The notes under the pieces were generated by a model. It saw nothing but the letters and a program-made list of their open reading frames with translations, ran no database searches and was not told the origin of the DNA. Of a stretch of 50,711 nucleotides of DNA, positions 41,669 through 49,448 are shown piece after piece. The translations under genes were made by a program, and so were the position numbers. Numbering within the stretch: position 1 is the stretch's first letter; each line of letters starts with the position of its first letter. Origin of the DNA: an uncultured Bacteroidales bacterium (GTDB taxonomy: Bacteria; Bacteroidota; Bacteroidia; Bacteroidales; WCHB1-69). Location of the stretch: positions 1 through 50,711 of the forward strand of contig ONAB01000020.1 of the NCBI GenBank assembly GCA_900315705.1, in the 5' to 3' direction.

Positions 41669-44015
41669 TCAGATACAGTTTGTTCTTAATCCCAGATCCT
41701 TCATCGGGGATAAAGATTTGGTTAATGGATTTGGCCCGAACAAGGACTACTATGTCGGCAAAGACAACGAGTTTGTTGCCCACAAGGGAAATCTTGTTCA
41801 AGGATTGGTATCTATAGGTGTGGCCAGCCGAAGTAATCCATATTCTAGAGTTGCTTATGCCAAGGTGAAGATGCGTAGCGATGCTATTGCAAAGACTCAT
41901 CGTCCAACAAAGTCGATCTTTACTGTGAATAAGAGGAGTTATGTGGTAGGTGGAGCTGGTGTTGGCGAACTTCTTGTAGAAATGCATCCTGGATCAATAG
42001 AAAAAACAGTGCAGGCTATCAATAGGGCAGAGAATGTGACGCGAGAGAAGCCATCAAGAGCAAGATCGGAAGTTGGAGGTATACAGTCCATACAACTCTA
42101 TTCTTCAGAGGATAGGGTGCCGTTTACCCTAGCTGAAGTGTCGGCTTGGAAGGAAGAAGGTCTCGTTTCTAATGGCTATTATGTTAACATATTCCGTCCT
42201 CTATATGCGCTTTTCGAACCGATGCAATTGTCAGAAGATTTCAGAAACCTACTTCAATCTTTTAAAGATCATTTGGATTCTTTCCCTTATGTGAGCTACA
42301 AGGAACTTATGACTTCAGGACGAGGTGGGCAGGTGTTTGTGCATATTGAATCGGACACCGAGGACGATTATGCGGTTAAGAATGCCGAATTGCTGGATTT
42401 CCTGTCCGGACATCCATTAGTAAGAAAAGTTTCTGCAGCTCCTTCGATATCATCGTTTACTTCTTCAGAAGGAATAGGGTTGGATGTGGATGTTGCAGCC
42501 CCGAATGATATTTCAATGTTTCCAATTGTAGGAGTCATAGACAATGGTATATCAGAAATTTTTGATGGATGGAAGGTCTATGAATGGTCGGAATTGCCTG
42601 ATGATTTTAGAGTGGAAGACCACGGAAGCAAGGTGGCTGGGCTGCTGGTTAAGGGTAACAGCCTGAATGGCGAGGACCTTGTGCCCGAAAAGGATGGCTG
42701 CAGATTGGCAGATTTATGTGTGATTCCTTCAGATGGCAAATGGAAAGAAGTTTATCCACTAGGTGCGGAGAATTTTTTTGAGTCACTGATGAGTGCTGTG
42801 GAAGAGGCGAAGGAAAAATCTGGTGCAAGAATATTCAATATAAGTGTAAACCAAAAGGGAAGAATCCCCTCTGAAGGGTGGTATAGTGTGGCAGCCAAGA
42901 AATTTGATGAAATAGCTGATATGTTGGATGTACAGTTTGTCATATCGGCAGGAAATCTTCCCATAGACCAGTTGCGTGGTGAATGGATTCCAGCTGATCC
43001 TGAACAGAATATTGGCAGTTTGCTTCCAGAGCATTTAGCGCTTCCTCCGGCTGAGAGCCTCAGGGGTATAAGTGTGATGGCTCTTAATCCTAATGATCAA
43101 TCTCCAACGTCATATACGTTAATAGGTCCTGCTTATCAGGCCGGTGTGAAGCCTGACGTTGCTTATATCGGTGGATCTGCTGAAGATAATTCCGGGTTAT
43201 CTTCAATCAATATGACGGGCCAAAAGATATTAGTAAGCGGTACGAGTATGTCAGCACCTCTGGTTGCGAAGATTATGGCTGCTGTTGATAATAAGATAGG
43301 CGGGAATGCTCCCTTTGAATTGCTTAAAGCCCTATTAATTCATCATGCCCGATATCCTGACGTGATTATGGATGAGGTGTATGATGATGCCAAAAAAAAA
43401 CTCTATGGGTTTGGTGTACCGTCTTCTTCTGAAAAAATCCTGATGGAGGATGACCATTCATTCACCTTTGTGGTGTCCGAAAGTATTCCTTCAGACAAAA
43501 AACTGAGCTTGTCATTCCCGTGGCCTGATTCTTTAAAGAGACCTGGTGGTAAATGTAGAGGTAAAGTTAAACTTACACTCGTTAGCCGTCCTTTATTAGA
43601 TGATTCTTTTGGTGAGGAACTGGTAAGAGAGAATATAACAGCCTACTTGAGGGCGGGCACGGCTGATGGTAAGAAGAAGGGCCTCATGAGATTCGTGTTC
43701 TCGGATGTTAACGAAGAAGAATCAGCAGAAGAGGAGAACCTCATTAAGGATGCTTTTAAATGGAATCCTGTCAAGGTTTCACATGCGAATCTCAAGCATA
43801 AGAAAATTGACGGTGATGTTTTTTTGGAGATAGAATATCTTTCCCGTGAAGGTTTGGCTCCCAATTTCGATGGCGTGCCATTTGCTGCCATTCTCACAAT
43901 ATCTGATCCGAAAGGAGAGGCTCCTGTTAACAGAGAGATGAAGGCAGCCTTGCAGGCTATTGGTGTTCAATTGTCTGATATACAAGTTGCCGCACAGGTT
44001 AGAGGACAGATTTAA
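41658..44015 (+). CDS. S8 subtilisin-like serine protease, IetS-type
   Basis: The 785-aa protein has no signal peptide, so it is cytoplasmic, unlike most subtilases. The catalytic triad is complete: Asp295 in IVGVIDNG, His322 in EDHGSKVAGLL and Ser530 in SGTSMSAPLVAK, with oxyanion Asn in ISAGN. The N-terminal 270 aa are a beta-rich region specific to this group, and the C-terminal 220 aa a jelly-roll-like part. It overlaps the AAA+ gene by 11 nt, so production is coupled. In IetAS the protease is thought to be the toxic component held or directed by the ATPase. Confidence 0.86.
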   Translation: MADNQIQFVLNPRSFIGDKDLVNGFGPNKDYYVGKDNEFVAHKGNLVQGLVSIGVASRSNPYSRVAYAKVKMRSDAIAKTHRPTKSIFTVNKRSYVVGGAGVGELLVEMHPGSIEKTVQAINRAENVTREKPSRARSEVGGIQSIQLYSSEDRVPFTLAEVSAWKEEGLVSNGYYVNIFRPLYALFEPMQLSEDFRNLLQSFKDHLDSFPYVSYKELMTSGRGGQVFVHIESDTEDDYAVKNAELLDFLSGHPLVRKVSAAPSISSFTSSEGIGLDVDVAAPNDISMFPIVGVIDNGISEIFDGWKVYEWSELPDDFRVEDHGSKVAGLLVKGNSLNGEDLVPEKDGCRLADLCVIPSDGKWKEVYPLGAENFFESLMSAVEEAKEKSGARIFNISVNQKGRIPSEGWYSVAAKKFDEIADMLDVQFVISAGNLPIDQLRGEWIPADPEQNIGSLLPEHLALPPAESLRGISVMALNPNDQSPTSYTLIGPAYQAGVKPDVAYIGGSAEDNSGLSSINMTGQKILVSGTSMSAPLVAKIMAAVDNKIGGNAPFELLKALLIHHARYPDVIMDEVYDDAKKKLYGFGVPSSSEKILMEDDHSFTFVVSESIPSDKKLSLSFPWPDSLKRPGGKCRGKVKLTLVSRPLLDDSFGEELVRENITAYLRAGTADGKKKGLMRFVFSDVNEEESAEEENLIKDAFKWNPVKVSHANLKHKKIDGDVFLEIEYLSREGLAPNFDGVPFAAILTISDPKGEAPVNREMKAALQAIGVQLSDIQVAAQVRGQI

Positions 44016-44272
44016 ATATAAGCAAACAATATTTTTGTTGGCATATTTGTTGTTATGGTCTGACTCTTTTGTATGGCTAATCCAGTATCTGGCCGCAAAT
44101 GAAGAAACGACTCTTTTTCGCGTAATTATCAATCTTGCCGCACCGCTGTCTTTCGGGCTAAGTGTTGGTTTTTAGGGATGGGCCACTCTCTCAATTGTCA
44201 TGTTGCCAAGAAACAGCGACATTTCAGTCCATACCAATCATTCCGCACACAATTACGTGTTTTTCTAACTGT

Positions 44273-44280
44273 TACCTTTG
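44273..44280 (+). promoter_or_regulatory. -7 promoter element for the ParB-like gene
   Basis: TACCTTTG fits TAnnTTTG and lies 22 bp before the start codon. The rest of 44016-44302 is AT-rich with no gene. Confidence 0.5.
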
Positions 44281-44302
44281 CAACCAAAAACAGCAATCGT
44301 AA

Positions 44303-44941
44303 ATGGAAGACACGAAAAACAAGTTTGAAATCACCTACAGGAACGTGGACGAGCTTGTCGAGCCCGACTACAATCCCCGGAAAATCACGGCGAAGCAGAA
44401 GGAGGACATCCGCAAGTCCATAGAACGCTTCGGCTTCGTGCAGCCCATCGTGGTAAATGTCAACCCTGACAGAAAGGATATTGTCATCGGCGGCAACCAG
44501 CGGCTCAAAATAGCCAAGGGGATGGGCATCGAGACGGTCCCGTGCTACGAAGTCAACCTCAATGAAACGGATGAGAAGGAACTCAACCTGCGTCTCAACA
44601 AGAACCAGGCGGAGTTCGACATCGACATGCTGCGCACCTACTTCGACAAGCAGTTCCTCTTCGATGTCGGTTTCTCTGAAAAGGAAATCGGCAGGATAGA
44701 GAGCGAGTTCGAGAAGAAGTTCAACGCCGTGACCAACGACAACTGCGAGATGCCGATAGTCGCGCAGTTCAACGAGCGGTACGACACCGTGATGATATTC
44801 TGCAACAACGAACTGGACTTCAACTGGATGCGGAACGTGCTGAACCTCAAGCCCAACCAGGACTACAAGAACAGCAAGGTCGGCGAGGCGCACGTGATGA
44901 CAGTGCAGGAGTTCCAACAAATATGGGAGGAGGCCATGTGA
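44303..44941 (+). CDS. Phage-type ParB/Srx-domain protein
   Basis: The 212-aa protein has a ParB N-terminal domain (about 10-100): LVEPDYNPRKI, QKEDIRKSIERFGFVQPIVVN, then IGGNQRLKIAKGMGIETVPCYEV with the G-G-N-Q-R motif. The C-terminal part (about 100-212) is unassigned. Chromosomal partition ParB proteins are larger and have an HTH core; this short form is typical of phages and of DNA base-modification clusters. The next gene, a TET-associated glycosyltransferase, begins 1 bp after the stop. Base composition is higher in GC than the defence genes to its left, so it arrived separately. Confidence 0.8.
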   Translation: MEDTKNKFEITYRNVDELVEPDYNPRKITAKQKEDIRKSIERFGFVQPIVVNVNPDRKDIVIGGNQRLKIAKGMGIETVPCYEVNLNETDEKELNLRLNKNQAEFDIDMLRTYFDKQFLFDVGFSEKEIGRIESEFEKKFNAVTNDNCEMPIVAQFNERYDTVMIFCNNELDFNWMRNVLNLKPNQDYKNSKVGEAHVMTVQEFQQIWEEAM

Positions 44942-44942
44942 G

Positions 44943-45332
44943 ATGACACCGACAACGATTAAGATAGTGTGCCCGTCAAAGGGCAGGGCGGACAATGTGA
45001 GGACGCTCAAACTCATTCCCACCCTATCGCTCGTTGTGCCCTACGACGAAGCCGACGACTACAGGAAGAATTATCCCGACACGGAAGTGCTGGCCATCCC
45101 TGAACGCATAAAGGGCATCACGCCGACACGCCAATGGATATTGGAGCTATACGCCGACGAGGACGTGTTCATGATTGATGATGACGTGACCTCCGTAAGG
45201 CGCAACTTCGTGTTTGGGGACCAGGAGATTTCCGTCACCGACCCGGAGACAATCCACGACATCATTGAGACAACCACTATAATTGCGCGGCTTGAGGGCG
45301 CGAAGGTGTTCTCTTTCTCCAAGATCTTATAA
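44943..45332 (+). pseudogene. Truncated TET-associated glycosyltransferase (TAGT) of phage origin
   Basis: The 129 aa match the start of TAGT-type glycosyltransferases: IKIVCPSKGRADNVRTLKLI, VVPYDEADDYRKNYP, then ITPTRQWILELYADEDVFMIDDDVTSVRR with the D-D-D metal/sugar-nucleotide motif (about 78-80). The frame ends after FSFSKIL, where the family continues for about 100 more residues. TAGT genes next to ParB occur in phage clusters that hypermodify DNA bases. Truncation coincides with the RHS leader scar 77 bp further on, so recombination at the RHS cassette probably removed the rest. Confidence 0.7.
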
Positions 45333-45408
45333 TGCCTACACATAAAAGCCCCGAGATCTCGTAATTCTGGATATAAAATGGTTATTTATTGGATGTGGTC
45401 GATACAAC

Positions 45409-45451
45409 ATTTTGGCGGGTATGTGAGGGTGTGGTTCATGGCGCGAAGATA
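45409..45451 (-). repeat. Scar: RHS-tip leader without its tip
   Basis: This region matches the promoter/start leader of the orphan tips at 47217-47281 and 48766-48821 (TTTTGGCGGGTATGTG..GGTGTGG.TCATGGCG). On the minus strand it reads a -7-like TATCTTCG (45444-45451), then ATG and NHTLTYPPK, then runs to a stop. The RHS core that should follow is gone. It lies just after the immunity gene 45471-46313, where the next cassette would begin. Confidence 0.75.
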
Positions 45452-45470
45452 GGATTTTTTTTATTATCTG

Positions 45471-46313
45471 TTATTCTATTAGCTTTATAACGCGGTATGG
45501 TAATGCCGTCAAAAGTTTATCTCTCTTGAATATAATTCTCAACGAACAAGAGAAAGCCCCATTGCCAGAAATATCCCCTACTTGAATCTTAAGATTACGA
45601 ATATTTTCTGGCAGGAATGGATTTGTATTAATTGTGCAAGAATATGACTTTGACAAAACATTGCCGTCATCATCATCGATTAAAAGGTATTCAATGTATA
45701 ACTTAAATAACCGGCAATAGGTGCCTTTCCTTTTATAATTAAATTCCCAAGGGTCACACGGTGGGCTATCACAAATAACCAATCCACCTGTGCATAGTGG
45801 CCCTACGATTTCCCCCAATAATATGTCAGAATACAACGGGAAGGAACGTATATCGGATTTTAGTAGCGTGTCTTTAATAAAATGGTAATAAGTATCTTTC
45901 GTTCCTTGAGTTTTCAGACACTCCACACCTGCTATACTAAATGATAAACCTGCACCGATACAAGCGTTGCTAATGAAATGGTTGGCAAGGTCTTCGGCAA
46001 TTCGCCGTTCAAGAGAGTCATTCGGTTTTATAAACGTGTATTCCCCAACTGTCACGTCCGTTGTGTCATAGCGGACACGCATATAGTCTTCCGTTTTAAG
46101 TGGTACAAGGTTCTTCATATTGGATTTCTTGTCCAAGAACACGGCGCAATAATAATTATCATCTATATTTTCCTTTTCTCCTGAATTATGGAAAACTGAC
46201 AACAGGTAGACAGTATCAGAGCATATCCCAATAATAATCTGCGCATTGCCCTTGATGAAAGAACCGAATAGTAGGCATAAGCCCGCAATTACTATTTTGA
46301 ATAACTTGTTCAT
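45471..46313 (-). CDS. Secreted protein, candidate immunity partner of the metzincin RHS tip
   Basis: The 280-aa protein has a signal peptide (FKIVIAGLCLLFGSFIKGNAQ, cleavage near 25) and no recognised domain; several Cys suggest an oxidised periplasmic or outer location. Its ATG overlaps the stop of the RHS metalloprotease tip by 4 nt (ATGA), so both are made from one message. Such coupling is typical for toxin and immunity genes. The role is inferred from position and export. Confidence 0.6.
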   Translation of the reverse strand: MNKLFKIVIAGLCLLFGSFIKGNAQIIIGICSDTVYLLSVFHNSGEKENIDDNYYCAVFLDKKSNMKNLVPLKTEDYMRVRYDTTDVTVGEYTFIKPNDSLERRIAEDLANHFISNACIGAGLSFSIAGVECLKTQGTKDTYYHFIKDTLLKSDIRSFPLYSDILLGEIVGPLCTGGLVICDSPPCDPWEFNYKRKGTYCRLFKLYIEYLLIDDDDGNVLSKSYSCTINTNPFLPENIRNLKIQVGDISGNGAFSCSLRIIFKRDKLLTALPYRVIKLIE

Positions 46314-47260
46314 TCTACTTTGATTTCAGCATTAGTATCTATAGGAGCAGAACCGTTAATGTAGTCAATCCTCACCTTTGCTCCTTCCACATCGAGACCA
46401 TTGTTATCTAGCATATACTTGATTATCATACGGATGTCGTCATTAGAAATATCTTTCATTTCAAAACCATTGTCTGGAGTGGCAGTGTATTCCATTCTTC
46501 CCTCTGAAGGGTAATATGGTTTTCCTTTATCATCAAGACCTAACAAATGAAGAATTTCATGGGAAATTAGTTTATGATAATCAATAAACCTTGTATTTTT
46601 CCAGATATTCATTGAAAAATATTTTCCCGAGGACGTTTGTCCTCCAGTTATGTGGATTTTCCCCGACTCTGTTTCCCGGCTCTTCTCTATTTCTGTTGAA
46701 CCCATAAAAGCGTTTCCGTAGCAACCATCATCTCTTGCTTGGTCGATGGCATTAACAATCATCATGTCTTTCTCAGATAAATTTCTATGGTAGTCCTCTC
46801 TTTTCTTGGAATCTGGAGCGACAGGATTGATGGCAAATTTCAAAGTGTATTCCACACCATCAACTGTCACTACTTTTGTGATGTCGTTGATCTCCTTGAC
46901 AGCGGGCAACAGTTTGTCGTACGCTTCTTGCGAAGCTGTATAAATATTCATCTGAATTGTGATGGTTTTGTTTTCACCAGAATTATCTATAACTACAACA
47001 AAATCGCTTCCGTCCACATCCACCATCTTTATCGGATTGTCCGCACAGAACTGATAGGGGCTCAGCGACGGGTACTTTGCCGCTTTTCTGTCTATGCCCC
47101 ACCACCGTCCCAGCCTCGTGTCATACTGCCGGAATTCGTACCCAGTCAAACCTCCTTCCACAAACACCTCATTATCAACCTCCTGCCCATTGAAAAAGTA
47201 CCGATAACCCCCCATAGCGGGAAGAGGGAATTTTGGCGGGTATGTGGCGGTGTGGATCAT
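46310..47260 (-). CDS. RHS orphan tip with metzincin-type zinc protease domain
   Basis: The 316-aa protein starts with the leader [15 protein letters not shown], continues with the end of the RHS core ([52 protein letters not shown], about 16-86), and ends in a unique domain (about 90-316). That domain carries HEILHLLGLDD (234-244): His234, His238 and Asp244 are expected zinc ligands and Glu235 the general base, the HExxHxxGxxD form of metzincins. It lacks the long RHS barrel, so it is a displaced tip that would need to recombine into, or be expressed apart from, a full RHS gene. The coupled gene downstream is the likely immunity. Confidence 0.8.
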   Translation of the reverse strand: MIHTATYPPKFPLPAMGGYRYFFNGQEVDNEVFVEGGLTGYEFRQYDTRLGRWWGIDRKAAKYPSLSPYQFCADNPIKMVDVDGSDFVVVIDNSGENKTITIQMNIYTASQEAYDKLLPAVKEINDITKVVTVDGVEYTLKFAINPVAPDSKKREDYHRNLSEKDMMIVNAIDQARDDGCYGNAFMGSTEIEKSRETESGKIHITGGQTSSGKYFSMNIWKNTRFIDYHKLISHEILHLLGLDDKGKPYYPSEGRMEYTATPDNGFEMKDISNDDIRMIIKYMLDNNGLDVEGAKVRIDYINGSAPIDTNAEIKVE

Positions 47261-47281
47261 GGCGTTAATGGTGCAAAGATT
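47217..47281 (-). repeat. RHS-tip leader, copy 2 (promoter-like box, start codon, first codons)
   Basis: The plus-strand stretch from GCGGGAAGAGGG through GGATCATGGCG is nearly identical to 48766-48821. On the minus strand it has a -7-like AATCTTTG (47274-47281), an ATG and the codons for [14 protein letters not shown], fused to the RHS core Met-Gly-Gly-Tyr-Arg. Confidence 0.8.
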
Positions 47282-47388
47282 GGATTTTTTTGGTTCGTGT
47301 GATGATGAAGTTGTGGTTTGGCGACAACGGGGAGTAATTTAGGACAATGATCAGAAGCAATTGAAAAATTCAGGCATACAATCAAATA

Positions 47389-47904
47389 CTATTTCTGTTT
47401 CTTAAGTTTTATGTCTTTCATATACACCTCATTCTCCGCCTCGTACCCAGCAGGTAGTGTGTCATGCAAAACAAATGTGGGAACCACGATGACCTTTTCT
47501 CCATAAATACCAGACGTGGGATACTTGTATCGAATTATTGATAACAGAGAATCCTCGCTATACTGCAAAACCTCCACCTTGTAAACCCAATCTTGCTCAT
47601 GAAAATCCGACATAAAATAATCCTTATTCTTATTATGGAACAAAGAATCAGGAGTATAGTAATAAGCTAACATCCAATACGCCTTCTCAATACACTTGAC
47701 TTGTTTCCCTTTGCTGTATAATCTATATGGTCGTATGGTGTCACCGTTCCAATTGTAGCAGTATTTCACCTCAATGGCTTTACGCTTGAACCATTCTTTG
47801 TCAATAGCGATTCCAACAATGGGACCGACAACAAATGTACCGATTAGGAAAAACAGCAGCATCGGGACAGGGTATTTTTTTATTATTATGTCTGTAGGCC
47901 ACAT
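47389..47904 (-). CDS. Membrane-anchored protein, candidate immunity partner of an RHS tip
   Basis: The 171-aa protein has one N-terminal membrane helix (PVPMLLFFLIGTFVVGPIVGIAI, about 12-34) and a soluble part with no recognised domain. It starts 5 bp after the stop of the preceding RHS tip on the same strand, as expected for an immunity gene. Function is by position only. Confidence 0.55.
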   Translation of the reverse strand: MWPTDIIIKKYPVPMLLFFLIGTFVVGPIVGIAIDKEWFKRKAIEVKYCYNWNGDTIRPYRLYSKGKQVKCIEKAYWMLAYYYTPDSLFHNKNKDYFMSDFHEQDWVYKVEVLQYSEDSLLSIIRYKYPTSGIYGEKVIVVPTFVLHDTLPAGYEAENEVYMKDIKLKKQK

Positions 47905-47909
47905 ATTTA

Positions 47910-48809
47910 TTATGATTTGTTGTCCTTCACTTCCTGTTGATAATCCTCACTTTCCCATTGAGGATTGGTTGGAGTACCAACATTATTCATTTTAATGGAT
48001 GTTTTAATTTCAAATTCTTTGAAAGGATGAAGCCAATTCCCATGCTGTGTGTATTTTAGATAATTCTTCCCATCAACTTGGTATACATCTAAATCAGGAT
48101 TTAGGTCATCATATTCTAATCCTTTATTATTAATTAGCTTTCGCAGACGGGTCTGTTCTTCGTATGTTATAGAAAATGATGACTTTATTTTGGTCTCGGT
48201 AGTAGTAGCCACCGCACCAATTCCAACACCCACACTTGCACCAAAATACCAATCCTGATCCCTTGCTTCAACGGATCCTCTACAAATTGGTGCTAAATCC
48301 AAAGATGTAATGCTACCATTTGAAAATGCTTGACTAAAAGTCTTGGCGCCGAAGTCAATACCATAGTGTTTCTTTACACCAACAAGTAATAATCCCCCAA
48401 CGGATTCCTTGTCTGAAATTTCAAATGTGGAATAATAGTGAAAAAATGTAATCCCAAAAGCATCATAGGCTCTTCCTTCGCCTCGTGCATAATTCCATCC
48501 ATATTGTGCGATACCACCAGCACTATTAAATTCTTTCGTGCTGAACACAACTTCCAGCCCTTCCAACTCCATCCCGTCCACAACCCTGTTCTCCGCAAAC
48601 GCATACGTGCTGTTCCACGGGAATTTGGCGGCCAAGGGGTCCACACTCCAAAATCTCCCTATCCGCGTGTCGTGCATACGGTACTCGAAAGCGTGCAAGG
48701 CCCCTTCTCCAAACACCTCATTATCAGCCTCCTGCCCGTTGAAGAAGTACCGATATCCCCCCATAGCGGGAAGAGGGAATTTTGGCGGGTATGTGGCGGT
48801 GTGGATCAT
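47910..48809 (-). CDS. RHS orphan tip with unrecognised C-terminal toxin domain
   Basis: The 299-aa protein carries the shared leader ([15 protein letters not shown]), the RHS-core end ([51 protein letters not shown], about 16-82) and a unique C-terminal region (about 83-299). The unique part has no motif I can name; a Gly/Ala-rich stretch ([14 protein letters not shown], about 190-203) could insert into or cross a membrane. The candidate immunity gene begins 5 bp after the stop. Confidence 0.75.
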   Translation of the reverse strand: MIHTATYPPKFPLPAMGGYRYFFNGQEADNEVFGEGALHAFEYRMHDTRIGRFWSVDPLAAKFPWNSTYAFAENRVVDGMELEGLEVVFSTKEFNSAGGIAQYGWNYARGEGRAYDAFGITFFHYYSTFEISDKESVGGLLLVGVKKHYGIDFGAKTFSQAFSNGSITSLDLAPICRGSVEARDQDWYFGASVGVGIGAVATTTETKIKSSFSITYEEQTRLRKLINNKGLEYDDLNPDLDVYQVDGKNYLKYTQHGNWLHPFKEFEIKTSIKMNNVGTPTNPQWESEDYQQEVKDNKS

Positions 48810-48821
48810 GGCGCGAAGATA
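48766..48821 (-). repeat. RHS-tip leader, copy 3
   Basis: Same leader as 47217-47281. The -7-like element on the minus strand is TATCTTCG (48814-48821), one mismatch from TAnnTTTG. It overlaps the 5' upstream gap and abuts the preceding gene's stop at 48828. Confidence 0.8.
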
Positions 48822-48827
48822 GGAATT

Positions 48828-49448
48828 TTATTCACACTTGTCGAAAGGATCATGTCCGAATGTTGTGATTCTCCCGTGTGTTATTTTGAGCAGAAAAGGG
48901 ACTTTGCGTAATAAATATTGGCGTTCTTCAGGGCGTGTCACCTGAAACACAGGTTCCTGATACTCTGTTTCCAAAAGTCCTATACCATGATTTGATGATG
49001 AATTATGGGATGGAGGAGCCCCTATGTTGTCCGTGTCAAAATGGCACGCCAGCAAATACAACTTATCTGACGTGAGTTCCAAGAACAAACGTGATTCGAC
49101 AGAATCATAGACAAATTGAAGACGATATAATCCGGATAGGGTTCCTTCGCCTTCTTTCACTTCCAAATACGGGAGCCCATCGCGCATAACCACTTTCCAA
49201 GGTGAGGCACCATCGTTTTTATGTCTTTTCATTGATTCTGGGTCCAGTTCCATTAACAGGAGTGTTTTATTGTTATATAACTCCAAAGAGGGAAACTTGA
49301 AATCATAAAATGCACAAGGATCTTCGTTAATCTTGATTTTTACCACTGTCCAAAGACCTATCAAGTTGTTCGAAATTGTGTCTTTTGTGCAGCCACTCAG
49401 AACAATTGCAAATTGGAGCAACATTCCTATAAATAATATCTTTTTCAT
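48828..49448 (-). CDS. Lipoprotein, candidate immunity partner of the edge RHS gene
   Basis: The 206-aa protein has a lipobox signal (ILFIGMLLQFAIVLSGC, Cys20). The body starts like a lipocalin-type 'LIGLWTVVKI' strand (about 29-38) followed by LELYNNKTLLLMEL and YRLQFVYDSVESRLFLELT; a small beta barrel of the lipocalin-like/DUF4923-type group is possible but not certain. Its ATG overlaps the upstream RHS stop by 4 nt (ATGA), so the two are coupled, as for toxin and immunity. Confidence 0.65.
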   Translation of the reverse strand: MKKILFIGMLLQFAIVLSGCTKDTISNNLIGLWTVVKIKINEDPCAFYDFKFPSLELYNNKTLLLMELDPESMKRHKNDGASPWKVVMRDGLPYLEVKEGEGTLSGLYRLQFVYDSVESRLFLELTSDKLYLLACHFDTDNIGAPPSHNSSSNHGIGLLETEYQEPVFQVTRPEERQYLLRKVPFLLKITHGRITTFGHDPFDKCE

